From Terrabacter terrigena (GTDB taxonomy: Bacteria > Actinomycetota > Actinomycetes > Actinomycetales > Dermatophilaceae), in NCBI RefSeq assembly GCF_042676085.1, contig NZ_JBHTKH010000005.1:62001-126000 (forward strand): 64,000 nt of DNA, given 5' to 3'. Numbering within the stretch: position 1 is the first letter of the stretch; each line of letters starts with the position of its first letter. A program made the position numbers and the translations under genes. Shown here piece after piece: positions 36,189 through 45,593 of this stretch. A model generated the notes under the pieces. The model was given only the letters and a program-made list of their open reading frames with translations. It was not told the origin of the DNA and searched no databases.

Positions 36189-37448
36189 TCAGGTCAGGTC
36201 GCTCAACGGCACCTCGGGGTCGGCGAGGCGGTCGCGGTCGACGACGGTGCGGTCGCGGACCAGGCGCTGCACGTCGTCGATGGTGTCCCAGACGTTGACG
36301 TGCATGCCCGCGAGCACCCGCACCCCGTCGCCCTCGGGCAGCACCCAGAACGCCATGAACTCGTTGCCCTTGGGGTCGCCCCGCAGCACGACCTCGGCGC
36401 CGCTGCCGCGCGGCACGTAGCCGGCGTACTCGAGCCCGATGTCGTACTGGTCGGAGTAGAAGAACGGGATCGGGTCGTAGGTGACGTCCTGGCCGGCCAT
36501 CGACCGGCCGGCAGCAAGACCGCCGTCGTGCGCGTTGGCCCAGTGCTCGACGCGCACGTTGGTGTCGAGCGTGGTGCTGCGCCAGTTCGCGACGTCGCCG
36601 GCCGCCCACACGCCGTCGGCCGAGGTGCGCAGCCCGGGGTCGGTGACGATGCCGTTGTCGGTCTTGATGCCCGCCGCGTCGGCGAGCCCGGTGTTGGGCG
36701 TGATGCCGACACCGACGACGACCACGTCGGCCGGAACCGTGTCGCCCGACTTCGTGACGACACCCGACGCGGCGGTGTCACCCTCGATGCGCTCGACGCC
36801 CTCGCCGAAGCGGAACTCGACGCCGTGGCCGCGGTGCAGGTCGGCGAACCAGCCGCCGATCTGCTCGCCCATGACGCCAAGCAGCGGCGCCGCCTGCGGC
36901 TCGATCACCGTGACGCTCGCACCGGCCTCCGAGGCCGCGGCGGCGACCTCGAGCCCGATCCACCCGGCGCCGACGATGACGACCCGGGCGTCCTTGGTCA
37001 GGTGCTTCTTCAGCTCCTGAGACTCCTGCAGCTCGCGCAGGTAGAGCACGCCACCGAGGTCGGCCCCGGGCACGTCGAGCGCGCGCGGCGACGAGCCGGT
37101 CGCGAGCAGCAGCTTCTCGTAGGCGAGGGTCTCGCCCCCGTCGAGCGTGAGCGTGTGGGCCGCGGCGTCGAGCGACGTCGCGGCGGTGCCGAGCCGCAGC
37201 TCGACGCCGTTGTCGTCGTACCAGTCCTTGTCGTGGGTGAAGGCAGTGTCGGGCTCGTCGTCGCCCTTGAGGACCCCCTTCGACAGCGGTGGTCGCTCGT
37301 AGGGGAGCCGGTCCTCCTCGGCGACGAGGGCGATGCTGCCCTGCTTGTCGCTCTCGCGGATTCCCTCGATGGCCTTCGCCGCGGCCAGTCCGCCGCCGAC
37401 GAGGACGTATGCCGTGCGCTCCTGCTCTCCGGACGTGTCAGTCGTCAT
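36189..37448 (-). CDS. FAD-dependent ferredoxin/rubredoxin reductase family protein
   Basis: NAD(P)H-dependent flavin reductase that usually passes electrons to a ferredoxin serving a P450 or dioxygenase. 419 residues from ATG 37448 (AAGG seven bases ahead). FAD-binding YVLVGGGLAAAKAIEGIRE, RPPLSKGVLKG, the NAD-binding VVIVGAGWIGLEVAAAASEA, and VWAAGDVANW with the FAD ribityl aspartate are all present. A Reductase_C-like domain at the end contains FYSDQYDIGLEYAGY. No ferredoxin or oxygenase gene is adjacent, so its partner is unknown. A single redox Cys pair (as in thioredoxin reductase) is absent, consistent with the ferredoxin-reductase subgroup. Confidence 0.9.
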   Translation of the reverse strand: MTTDTSGEQERTAYVLVGGGLAAAKAIEGIRESDKQGSIALVAEEDRLPYERPPLSKGVLKGDDEPDTAFTHDKDWYDDNGVELRLGTAATSLDAAAHTLTLDGGETLAYEKLLLATGSSPRALDVPGADLGGVLYLRELQESQELKKHLTKDARVVIVGAGWIGLEVAAAASEAGASVTVIEPQAAPLLGVMGEQIGGWFADLHRGHGVEFRFGEGVERIEGDTAASGVVTKSGDTVPADVVVVGVGITPNTGLADAAGIKTDNGIVTDPGLRTSADGVWAAGDVANWRSTTLDTNVRVEHWANAHDGGLAAGRSMAGQDVTYDPIPFFYSDQYDIGLEYAGYVPRGSGAEVVLRGDPKGNEFMAFWVLPEGDGVRVLAGMHVNVWDTIDDVQRLVRDRTVVDRDRLADPEVPLSDLT

Positions 37449-37503
37449 GTCCACACCTTCACATGCCGACCGCGCGCCGTCGAGCAATTGGGCAGACGCG
37501 AGG

Positions 37504-39528
37504 TCAGGAGGTCCAGGCGCGCCAGAGGGCGGCGTACTCCCCGTCGCGCGCGACCAGCTCGTCGTGGCTGCCCAGCTCGGCGACCCGACCGTCGATGACG
37601 ACCGCGATGCGGTCGGCGTCGTGGGCCGTGTGCAGCCGGTGGGCGATGGCGACGACGGTGCGGCCGGTGAGCAGCGCGTTCATCGAACCCTCGAGGTGAC
37701 GGGCCGTGCGCGGGTCGATGAGCGAGGTCGCCTCGTCGAGCACGATGGTGTGGGGGTCGGCGAGGATGAGCCGGGCGAGGGCGACCTGCTGTGCCTGGCC
37801 GGGGGTCAGCGCCTGGTGGCCGGAGCCGAGCTTCGTGTCGAGCCCCTCGGGCAGGCGCTCGACCCAGCCGAGCGCGTCGACGGCGCGCAGCGCCTCGCGC
37901 ACCTGGTCGTCGGTGGACCCCTCCCGTGCGAGCACGACATTGTCGCGGACCGAGCCGATGAAGAGGTGGTGCTCCTGCGTCACGAGGGCGACCTCGGTGC
38001 GCAGCTGGTCGAGCCGCAGCGAGGTGAGCTCGACGCCGCCCACGGTCACGGAGCCGGTGCGCGGGCCGTGGATGCCGGAGAGCAGCCGGCCGAGGGTCGA
38101 CTTGCCAGAACCGCTCGGCCCGACGATCGCGAGACGCTCACCCGTCGACAGCGACAGGTCGATGCCGTGCAGCACGTCGTGGTCGGCGCGGTAGGCGTAG
38201 CGCAGGTCGGAGCCGACGAGCTCTGGCCCGGACGGCTGCTCGTCGCCGGCCTCGCGGTCGGGTGGCACCGTGGCGATGCCGAGGAGGCGGGTCGTGGAGG
38301 CGACACCGACCTGCACCCGGTCGACCGTGTGCACGAGCATGTCGAACGGACCCCACAGCGCCTCGGTGTAGAGGACAGCGGTCGTGATCTGGCCGAGCGT
38401 GGCCCAGCCCTGCGCGTAGCCGAGGGCGCCGAAGAACAGCACGAGCACGCGCGGCAGGCTGAACGCGACGTCCATGACGGCGAAGAGCAGGTTGCGCAGC
38501 GTCATCGTGTAGCGCTCGGCCTGCCCCGACACCTCGATGTCGTCGTCGCCGCGACGCAGCCGGTGACCGGCCAGGCCCAGGGCCTCGACGGTGCGGGCGC
38601 CCTCGACGGTCTCGGTGAGGGTCGTGTTGATGCGGGAGTAGGTGCCGCTCTCGGTGAGGTAGCCCTTCGGGGCGCGCCGCAGGTAGCGACGCACCTGGAT
38701 GAGGGCGAGGGACATGAGGATGATCGACGGCAGCGACAGCACCACCGAGTTGCTCACCATGGCGACGAGGGTGAGCACCACGGTGATGGTGGCGACGATC
38801 GACTCGGGCAGGGCCCAGCGCACGCTCTCGCTCATCGTGCCGACGTCGCGGGTCACGCGGGTCACGAGGTCGCCGGAGCTCGCGCTCTCGACCCTCGACA
38901 GCGGCAGGCGCAGGATCGCGCGCACGACGTACTCGCGTGCGGCGGCGAGGACGCTCTGGCCGAGCACGGCCGAGGACGTCTTGGCCGCGAGGGTGAACAG
39001 CCCCTGCACGACGACGAGCCCGGCGACGACGACGGCCGCGGTGTTCGCGCCGGCGAGCGCCGAGTCGACCCGGCCGGCCTGCACGTCGGTGACCGTCGAG
39101 TCGACGAGCTCGCCGAGCAGGCGCGGCACGAGCAGGCCCGCGGTCGCGGCCAGCGCGTTGGCGACGACGACGGCGACGACGAGGAACCGCTCCTGCCCGA
39201 GCAGCCGGCCGATGAAGCGCACGACGCTGCGGCTGTCGGCGATCGGCAGGCCCTTGCGCGCGTTCATCGTGTCGGCGACGAACTCCTGGGCCCTCCGCTC
39301 GCGCAGCAGGTGCCGGCGGCGCAACGCCGAGAGCCGCTCGCCGACACCGACCGACTCGTCCGACGCGGGCGGGCGCAGCTCGTCTGGCACCGCGGGCACG
39401 TGCACGGGGCCCTCCCACGTGCGCGCCGACTCGGCCGCGAGCTCGGGCGGCAGGAGCGAGACGTGCGTGAGCGCCGCGTCTGGCGACGCGGCATACGTGC
39501 TCGTGGCCGTGCCGTCGGGGCGGCTCAT
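37504..39528 (-). CDS. ABC exporter half, catalytically competent ATPase half
   Basis: Type-IV (exporter) half-transporter, 674 residues: a hydrophilic 90-residue N-tail, six membrane helices, then an ATPase domain. Walker A is VGPSGSGKSTLG, Walker B/catalytic Glu is TIVLDEATSLID, and the H-loop is AIAHRL, all intact. The signature is altered to LTPGQAQQ instead of LSGGQ. It shares one base with its partner gene (TGATG at 39526-39530). The two make a heterodimer in which this subunit supplies the working Walker motifs. Substrate unknown; the family includes drug, lipid and peptide exporters. Confidence 0.9.
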   Translation of the reverse strand: MSRPDGTATSTYAASPDAALTHVSLLPPELAAESARTWEGPVHVPAVPDELRPPASDESVGVGERLSALRRRHLLRERRAQEFVADTMNARKGLPIADSRSVVRFIGRLLGQERFLVVAVVVANALAATAGLLVPRLLGELVDSTVTDVQAGRVDSALAGANTAAVVVAGLVVVQGLFTLAAKTSSAVLGQSVLAAAREYVVRAILRLPLSRVESASSGDLVTRVTRDVGTMSESVRWALPESIVATITVVLTLVAMVSNSVVLSLPSIILMSLALIQVRRYLRRAPKGYLTESGTYSRINTTLTETVEGARTVEALGLAGHRLRRGDDDIEVSGQAERYTMTLRNLLFAVMDVAFSLPRVLVLFFGALGYAQGWATLGQITTAVLYTEALWGPFDMLVHTVDRVQVGVASTTRLLGIATVPPDREAGDEQPSGPELVGSDLRYAYRADHDVLHGIDLSLSTGERLAIVGPSGSGKSTLGRLLSGIHGPRTGSVTVGGVELTSLRLDQLRTEVALVTQEHHLFIGSVRDNVVLAREGSTDDQVREALRAVDALGWVERLPEGLDTKLGSGHQALTPGQAQQVALARLILADPHTIVLDEATSLIDPRTARHLEGSMNALLTGRTVVAIAHRLHTAHDADRIAVVIDGRVAELGSHDELVARDGEYAALWRAWTS

Positions 39529-41420
39529 CAGGACTCCTCGGAAGGGTGGGCGAGCACCGACACGTCACCCTCGCCGCGCACGACGACGGAGCGGTATGCC
39601 GGCGAGTGGGCGAGCAGGTCGGCGTGGCGTCCGCGGGCCGTGGCGACGCCACCCTCGAGCAGGATGATCTCGTCGGCGTGGTGGAGCAGCAGGGGCGACG
39701 CGGTCATGACGACCGTCGTGCGGCCCTCGCGGTGCCGACCCAGCCGGGCCGCGATGCGCGCCTCGGTGTGGGCGTCGACGGCCGACGTGGGCTCGACGAG
39801 CACGAGCACGTCGGGATCGGCGGCGAGGGCGCGCATGAGGACGAGTCGCTGGCGCTGCCCGCCGGACAGGCCGCGGCCGCGCTCCTCGAGCTCGCCCTGC
39901 CAGCCGCCCGGCAGCGCGTCGAACACGTCGTCGGCGGCCGCGGTGTGCAGGGCACGCTCGGCCTGCTCGAGGCTCAGCCGGTCGAGCGGGTCGACCGCCG
40001 AGCGCAGCGTGCCGGCGAAGACCTGGGGCGAGGTGTCGCTCACGAGGATGTGGCGGCGTACGTCGTCGAGCGGGATCTGCGACAGGTCGACGCCGTCGAC
40101 GCTGACGCCCCACGGCTGACGCGCGCGCTGCTCGTCGCGGCGGGCCTGCTCCTCGCGGGCCCGGGCCCGCGCCGACCGCTCGCGCCGGGCCGCCCGGCCC
40201 TTGAGCTCCTCGGGGATCTCGTCGCTGACGAGCGCACCCTCGTCGCTGGGCAGGTATCGCCCGAGCCGGTCGGCGAGCGCCGCGGAGTCGTCGGGCACGG
40301 CCGACACGATCATCGTGAGGATGCCGGGGCGGACCGTCGCGCCGGACGCCTCGTCGACGATGTCGCCGTCGGTGCGCAGCGGGGCCGGATCGTCGGGGTG
40401 CACCCACGGGGGGCGCTGGCTCAGGACCGCGACGGCCTTGCGCGCCGACACGACCGAGCGGGTCCACTTCTGGGCGAACTCGACGAAGGTGCGCATCGGC
40501 TGGATGAGGAAGAGGCCGTAGCCGAGGAAGCTGACGAGCTCGCCGACGGTGAGGCGGCTCTGCGCGACCTCGCGGGTGCCGAGCCACATGAGGGCGACGA
40601 CGAAGCCGCCGGAGAGGAGCACGCCGACGGACTCGACCGCCGCGAGCCAGCGGCCGGCCGCGACACCCGAGAGGCGTACGCGCTGGGACTGCCCGGCGTA
40701 GTTGCCGCCGAAGGTGTCCTCGCCGCCGATGCCACGCAGGATGCGCAGGCCGCCGACGATGTCGGTTGACATCGAGGTGAGCTCGGAGTTGCGCGAGCGC
40801 TCGACACCCTGCCAGCGCTGCATGGGGCGGAGCAGCGGCATGCCGAGCACGACGAGCAGTGGCGCGGAGACGAGCACGAGGACACCCATGCGGACGGACG
40901 TGGTGAGCACGATGCCGGCGACGACGAGGTAGGCGACGAGCTGCGAGATGGCGCGCGTCGTGATCTCCATGAGCGCACCGAACTGGTCGCCGTCGCTGCC
41001 CGACACCGACAGCACCTCGCCCGTCGGGGTGCGCCGGGTCAGCACGTGGCCGAGCTGGAGCGCCTTGCGCGTGACGAGCTTCGTCGTGCCGTAGAGGGCG
41101 ATGAGCCACTCGCGCACGATGACGGTGTGGAAGGCGATGCCGCTGCAGGCGCCGAAGAGGGTGACGGCGGCGAGCGCGAGCACCCAGCGCGTGGTCACCG
41201 CGGAGTCGCCCGCGACGATGCCGGTGTCGATGGCGCGACCCACCATCCAGGGGCCGACCGTCTGCGGCACCATCCAGATCAGGGCGACGGCGAGGCCGGC
41301 GACGAAGAGGCCGCCGTTCTGCCGCACCATCCACCAGAGGAAGGCTCGGGGCGTGCGGGTGTCGGGAACGTCGGCGACGGGGTCGGTGTAGGCCCTGGTC
41401 TGGGGCGGGAAGTCTCGCAT
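39528..41420 (-). CDS. ABC exporter half with a degenerate ATPase domain
   Basis: 630 residues; six membrane helices then an ATPase domain that keeps LSGGQRQR and the D-loop but has lost other catalytic parts. Where the P-loop should be, the sequence reads MIVSAVPDDSAALADRLG (about 40266-40318), with no GxxGxGK(S/T). Walker B reads VLVLVEPTS, with Val (codon 39795-39797) for Asp. The H-loop reads MTASPLLL, with Ser (39696-39698) for His. A charged Arg/Glu/Ala-rich insertion (GRAARRERSARARAREEQAR and on) follows the lost P-loop. Its canonical signature complements the intact Walker motifs of the partner subunit. First gene of the pair. Confidence 0.9.
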   Translation of the reverse strand: MRDFPPQTRAYTDPVADVPDTRTPRAFLWWMVRQNGGLFVAGLAVALIWMVPQTVGPWMVGRAIDTGIVAGDSAVTTRWVLALAAVTLFGACSGIAFHTVIVREWLIALYGTTKLVTRKALQLGHVLTRRTPTGEVLSVSGSDGDQFGALMEITTRAISQLVAYLVVAGIVLTTSVRMGVLVLVSAPLLVVLGMPLLRPMQRWQGVERSRNSELTSMSTDIVGGLRILRGIGGEDTFGGNYAGQSQRVRLSGVAAGRWLAAVESVGVLLSGGFVVALMWLGTREVAQSRLTVGELVSFLGYGLFLIQPMRTFVEFAQKWTRSVVSARKAVAVLSQRPPWVHPDDPAPLRTDGDIVDEASGATVRPGILTMIVSAVPDDSAALADRLGRYLPSDEGALVSDEIPEELKGRAARRERSARARAREEQARRDEQRARQPWGVSVDGVDLSQIPLDDVRRHILVSDTSPQVFAGTLRSAVDPLDRLSLEQAERALHTAAADDVFDALPGGWQGELEERGRGLSGGQRQRLVLMRALAADPDVLVLVEPTSAVDAHTEARIAARLGRHREGRTTVVMTASPLLLHHADEIILLEGGVATARGRHADLLAHSPAYRSVVVRGEGDVSVLAHPSEES

Positions 41421-41445
41421 GGCCCGTTCACCCTAGGCCGGGCTG

Positions 41446-41488
41446 CCGACACCGACCCACCGGTTTTTGCGCGGTGGGTCGGTGTCGG
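41446..41488. terminator. Strong 17-bp perfect hairpin
   Basis: CCGACACCGACCCACCG (41446-41462) and its exact complement (41472-41488) flank a 9-base loop containing TTTTT. It lies 25 bases upstream of the ABC exporter start and about 160 downstream of the FdrA-DUF1116 stop, both on the minus strand. The likely role is a terminator for the upstream operon; a structured leader for the exporter is the alternative. The rest of 41421-41650 shows nothing recognisable. Confidence 0.6.
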
Positions 41489-41650
41489 TCGGGTTCATGG
41501 AGTCGGGTCGGGCACCGCGCCCGAGCGGAGGTCGCTGTTGCCGAAGGTGACGGACGGACGGGCGCACTGCGTCGGCGCCCGCGCCGGCGACCTCCCAGAG
41601 TGCTCCCGCCCGGACGTCGACGACAGGACGCCCGGGCTGGGAACTCGGTG

Positions 41651-44600
41651 TCAGGCCTGCACGGCCTGCGCGGTCTGAGCGGCCTCCGCCAGAGCGGCGA
41701 GGGCCTGTGTGAAGCACTGCTCGGGCGGCGTGACGAGGCCTGCGCCGACCTGCCCCGTGCCCGCGACGCGTCCGGCCATGCCGGTGTTGATCTGGGGCAG
41801 GATGCCGGTGCGCGCCACGGACGTGACGTCGATGCCGGTCGGCGTGCCACGGAACTCGAGGATCGGCACCTGGTAGGCCGTGTGCTCCCCCGTCGTGATC
41901 TCGTACATCGTCTGGGTCGCGCGCAGCGCGAACGGCACGTCGCCGCCGACGAACTTGACGATCGCCGGGGCCGCCGCCATGGCGAAGCCGCCGATGCCCG
42001 CCGTCTCGGTGATCGCGGAGTCGCCGATGTCGGGGTTGGCGTCGTCGGGGCCGTAGGAGCCGAGGAACAGTCCCTCCGGCGTGTTGGCCGGACCGGTGAA
42101 CCACGCGTCACCGGTGCCCGAGACGCGGATGCCGAAGTCGGTGCCGTTGCGGGCCATCGTGGTGACCACGCTGGACCCCGGGATGCCGTGGGCGGCAAGG
42201 GTGCTCAGCTTGCACGCCGGCATGCCGAGGTTGAGGAAGAAGTGCTCGTTGGCACCCGAGAAACGCACCGCCTCGGCGATGTCGGTCGAGCTCGCGTCGG
42301 CCGTGATCATCGTCGGCAGCAGCTCGCGCAGCAGCATGAGCGACCCGGCACGGTTGCGGTTGTGGCCCTCGTCGCCCATCTGGAGCATCTGGGCGATGAC
42401 CGCCTTGATGTCGATGCCGCCCTCGCGCTCCACGCGGGTGCGCACGGCCTGCCGGAGGATCGGGCCCAGCACGGTGTTCATCCAGCGCAGGCGGTCGATG
42501 ACCTCGGGTCCGTAGGCGCCGTAGCGCAGCACCTTGCCGAGTCCCTCGTTGAGCGAGCACCACGACGTGTTGTCGTGCACCTCGTCGCGCAGCTCGTAGA
42601 CCCACATCGACGGGCTGATGACGCCCGCCATGGGTCCGACGGCGTCGCGGTGGTGGCACGGCTCGAGCGTGATGCCGTCGCCCTTCTCGAGCTTCGCCTC
42701 GGCCTCCTCGGCCGTGTCGGCGAGCCCCTCGAAGAGCATCGCGCCGATGAGCGCGCCCTTGAGGGGGCCTGATGCACGGGCGAACTCGATCGGCGGGCCG
42801 GCGTGCAGGAACGTGCCACGCTCCAGACCGAGCGCATCCTTGGCGGGCCGCACGTCGACGAGGTCGGCGCCGGCAGCAACCATCCGGCGCAGTGCCTCGG
42901 CGTTCGCTGCGTCACGTCTCGGGTCGGCGAGCACCCGCGCGAGGTGGTCGGACGTCCCGGCCAGCGGCGGCTGCCACGCAGCCTCGGTGACCGGAACAGC
43001 CTGGGCGCGAAGGGCGTCCGCGAAGAGCGAGACCCCGACGGCCGCCACCGACACGTCCCGGACGAGCAGCCCGCCCAGGGCCTCGGCGCCGTTGGCGTCA
43101 GCCACGCCACCGCTCGCGTATGCCGGCTCCGTCGCCGTGCTCGTCGGTGCCGTCACGTCGTGCCCGAGTCGGCGCAGGGCCTCGCGCGTCGCCTCGGCGT
43201 TCGAGAGGCGCACGACGGCGCCGGCGGCGACGAGGCGGGTGGCGCTCGAGTGCAGACCCTGCGGGTCACCCTCGGCGCCGGTCAGCGAGACGACGACGTC
43301 CAGGTGCCTGCCGTCCGCGGTCGCGGTCGCGAGGGCTCCCGCGATCGCCTCGGCCAGCTCGGGTGCCGGGTCGGCGTGCGCGCCGTGGCCGAGCACGAGG
43401 TCGAGCAGCAGCACGCCGCAGGTCGGGTCGGCGGCCTCGACGGCGATGCGCTCGAGCCGCAGCGACGGGTCGATCATCGGGTGGGCCCGGCCCTGGGTCA
43501 TGGAGTCGTCGCCGAAGTCGATGACGACGTGGCCGGCGTCGCGCAGGTCGTGACCGAGCGCGAGGTCCGGGCGCAGCGGGATGTTCGAACGGATGTCGCC
43601 GACGACCTCACCCGCCACGAGCATGGCCTCGTCGGCGAGCGTGCCGCCGCAGAAGAGGCCGCGCAGCGAGCTGCCTTGCGACACAGCCTTCCCCGATGCT
43701 GGACCGAGGTCGGACGACGCGTCGCTCTCGTCGGGGCTCCACGACGGCCACCGCTCAGGCACGTCGTGACCGCCGGCGCGGAGCGCAGACTCGACAGCGG
43801 TCGTGAGGTCGGGGCGCCCGGCCCCGAGCGTCGCCCAGTGGACCGGCTTGCCCAGCCCGGCGGCATACGCCTCGAGGTCGGCGAGGACCTCGGCGGCCGG
43901 CGGCTTGGACACGATGACGATCGACTCGGTCGCTGGGTCGGCCGCGAGAGCGGAGAGCGCCTGCTTGGTCGAGCGCGCCGCCACGGCGGACGAGAGGTCA
44001 CGTCCGCCGACGCCGAGGCAGTGGCTGATGCCGACACCGGCCGCGTCGAGCAGGCACATGACCTGCTGGGCCCCGGTGCCCGACGCCGCGACGAGACCCA
44101 CGGACCCCTGGCGCACGACGTTGGCGAAGCCGAGGGCGACCCCGCCGACGACGGCGGTGCCGCAGTCGGGACCCATGACGAGCACACCGGCGCGGGCTGC
44201 TGCGTCCTTGAGACGCACCTCGCCCTCGACCGGCACGTTGTCGGAGAAGACCAGGACGGAGACGCCTGCGCGCACGGCGTCGAGGGCCTCCGTGACGGCG
44301 TGCTCGCCCGGAACCGAGACGAGCGCGAGGTCGGCGCCGGAGAGCCGGATCGCACCGCCCAGCGCTCGGGGCTGTGGCGCGTCACCGAAACCGGGTCCGG
44401 TTGCAGCAGAGCGCTTCTGGGTGAGCGCTCCCTCCAGTGCCGACAGCCCGGCGGCGACGCCGTCGTCGTCGCCGCGGATCGCGACGACGAGGTCGTTCGG
44501 GGCGGACTCTGGCACGTCGAAGCCCATGCCGCGGATGACCTCGAGGTTGAGCTCGGTCGCCATGGCGACCTGCGCGGCGTCCACGCCGGGCGCCGACGCG

Positions 44601-44674
44601 ACGGTACGCGAGACCTGCATCAGGGTCACCGAGTCGAAGTAGGCACCGGTTCTCAGCTCGACGTGGTCAGCCAC
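41651..44674 (-). CDS. FdrA-DUF1116 fusion (AllF-AllG; oxamate carbamoyltransferase type)
   Basis: 1007 residues joining two proteins that are separate in E. coli (FdrA and YlbE, also called AllF and AllG). With AllH these are reported to split oxalurate-type ureides into oxamate and carbamoyl phosphate in allantoin breakdown. The N-terminal part carries GPDCGTAVVGGVALGF, VAASGTGAQQVMCLL and SLRGLFCGGTLADEAML, of acyl-CoA-synthetase-like FdrA type. The C-terminal part carries ERGTFLHAGPPI, NEGLGKVLRYGAYG, GDEGHNRNRAGSLMLLREL, ITETAGIGGFAMAAAPAI and the rest of DUF1116. The join is roughly at residues 510-560. GTG 44674 is chosen for the AGGAG six bases ahead. It overlaps allH by eight bases. 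No carbamate kinase gene is visible nearby. Confidence 0.85.
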   Translation of the reverse strand: MADHVELRTGAYFDSVTLMQVSRTVASAPGVDAAQVAMATELNLEVIRGMGFDVPESAPNDLVVAIRGDDDGVAAGLSALEGALTQKRSAATGPGFGDAPQPRALGGAIRLSGADLALVSVPGEHAVTEALDAVRAGVSVLVFSDNVPVEGEVRLKDAAARAGVLVMGPDCGTAVVGGVALGFANVVRQGSVGLVAASGTGAQQVMCLLDAAGVGISHCLGVGGRDLSSAVAARSTKQALSALAADPATESIVIVSKPPAAEVLADLEAYAAGLGKPVHWATLGAGRPDLTTAVESALRAGGHDVPERWPSWSPDESDASSDLGPASGKAVSQGSSLRGLFCGGTLADEAMLVAGEVVGDIRSNIPLRPDLALGHDLRDAGHVVIDFGDDSMTQGRAHPMIDPSLRLERIAVEAADPTCGVLLLDLVLGHGAHADPAPELAEAIAGALATATADGRHLDVVVSLTGAEGDPQGLHSSATRLVAAGAVVRLSNAEATREALRRLGHDVTAPTSTATEPAYASGGVADANGAEALGGLLVRDVSVAAVGVSLFADALRAQAVPVTEAAWQPPLAGTSDHLARVLADPRRDAANAEALRRMVAAGADLVDVRPAKDALGLERGTFLHAGPPIEFARASGPLKGALIGAMLFEGLADTAEEAEAKLEKGDGITLEPCHHRDAVGPMAGVISPSMWVYELRDEVHDNTSWCSLNEGLGKVLRYGAYGPEVIDRLRWMNTVLGPILRQAVRTRVEREGGIDIKAVIAQMLQMGDEGHNRNRAGSLMLLRELLPTMITADASSTDIAEAVRFSGANEHFFLNLGMPACKLSTLAAHGIPGSSVVTTMARNGTDFGIRVSGTGDAWFTGPANTPEGLFLGSYGPDDANPDIGDSAITETAGIGGFAMAAAPAIVKFVGGDVPFALRATQTMYEITTGEHTAYQVPILEFRGTPTGIDVTSVARTGILPQINTGMAGRVAGTGQVGAGLVTPPEQCFTQALAALAEAAQTAQAVQA

Positions 44675-45497
44675 GGCAGGCTCCTTTCTGGGGGGTGGTT
44701 TCGAGGGAGGCGTCGAGGGCACGCAGGGTGCCCGTGACGCCGGACAGCAGGTCACGGCCGGACGAGTGCCCGATCCCGAGCACCCGGTCGACGAGGTCGG
44801 CCGAGACCGTTCCCGAGACGAGACCGGTCACGAGGCGCACGACGTCGGGGACGGCATACCCCGATGCCGCGGCGACGAGGAGCGCGGCGGACAGGCTCGT
44901 CGTCCGGCCGAGGCCCGCACGCACCTCCGCGGCGATGGCCGCGTGCGCCCGGCGTGCCCGGGGCACGTCGACGGCACCGAGGGTGAGCAGCACGCCGCAG
45001 ACGGCGTCGTCGCCGCTGGGCGTGAGGCCGCGACCCGCTCCGAGCAGTCCTCGAACGCCGGAGTCGACGGAGCGGCCGGCGAGCGCCGCCGCTGCCATCT
45101 CACGGGCCAGGTCACCCAGCACTCCGGGTTCGCGAAGGCCCGTCGGTGGTCCCGGCCGGCGAGGGGCAGGCCGCACCCGCGACGGGTGCTGCAGGCGCGC
45201 GGCGACGACGTCGGCCCCCGGCAGGCGTACGCGCCCCTGCCCGACGACGACGTGCGCTCCGGCCTCGAGACCCCAGCTCACCCGGGTGGACGGCAGCGCG
45301 AGGCGCAGTCCGATCGGTAGCGCCAGAGCGTCCGAGGCGAGCACCGCCAGCACGCGCTCGTGGGCGCCGAGCTCGACGTAGAGGCAGGTGGGGAACGCGG
45401 CCACGACGCGGCGACGCCGGGGCGCACCGGCGACCTCTGCGGCCACGAGCGGCGACACGGAGGCGGGCAGCAGGGTGACGTCGAGCCCGTTGTCCAT
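44667..45497 (-). CDS. allH: DUF2877 protein (AllH / YlbF type)
   Basis: 276 residues. Third component of the AllFGH oxamate carbamoyltransferase group; it contains the family hallmark GLLGAGRGLTPSGDD at about 180-195 and a Ser/Gly-rich end IGHSSGRDLLSGVTGTL. ATG 45497 is chosen because GGGAGG lies upstream (11-base spacing) and the protein then starts at the family N-terminus (MDNGLDVTLLPASVS). A longer reading from 45575 would cover the divergent promoter. First gene of the minus-strand operon; its last eight bases overlap the start of the FdrA-DUF1116 fusion, so the products are probably made in equal amounts. Confidence 0.82.
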   Translation of the reverse strand: MDNGLDVTLLPASVSPLVAAEVAGAPRRRRVVAAFPTCLYVELGAHERVLAVLASDALALPIGLRLALPSTRVSWGLEAGAHVVVGQGRVRLPGADVVAARLQHPSRVRPAPRRPGPPTGLREPGVLGDLAREMAAAALAGRSVDSGVRGLLGAGRGLTPSGDDAVCGVLLTLGAVDVPRARRAHAAIAAEVRAGLGRTTSLSAALLVAAASGYAVPDVVRLVTGLVSGTVSADLVDRVLGIGHSSGRDLLSGVTGTLRALDASLETTPQKGACRG

Positions 45498-45556
45498 GAC
45501 CGTGCGCACCTCCCGCCGTTCCCCGCACTGTGTCGGCGGCCGCCCGGCGCGGCCCG

Positions 45557-45593
45557 CTGACGTGACGCTATCCACGCGGCGTAGGGTGCGCTC
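45557..45593 (+). promoter_or_regulatory. Candidate promoter of the pucR-type gene
   Basis: TAGGGT (45582-45587) lies exactly 12 to 7 bases before the ATG at 45594, with CTGACG (45557-45562) 19 bases further upstream as a poor -35. This geometry suits a leaderless transcript; AGGGTG could otherwise act as a weak ribosome-binding site. The whole 96-base gap to allH must also hold the opposing promoter. Confidence 0.4.
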
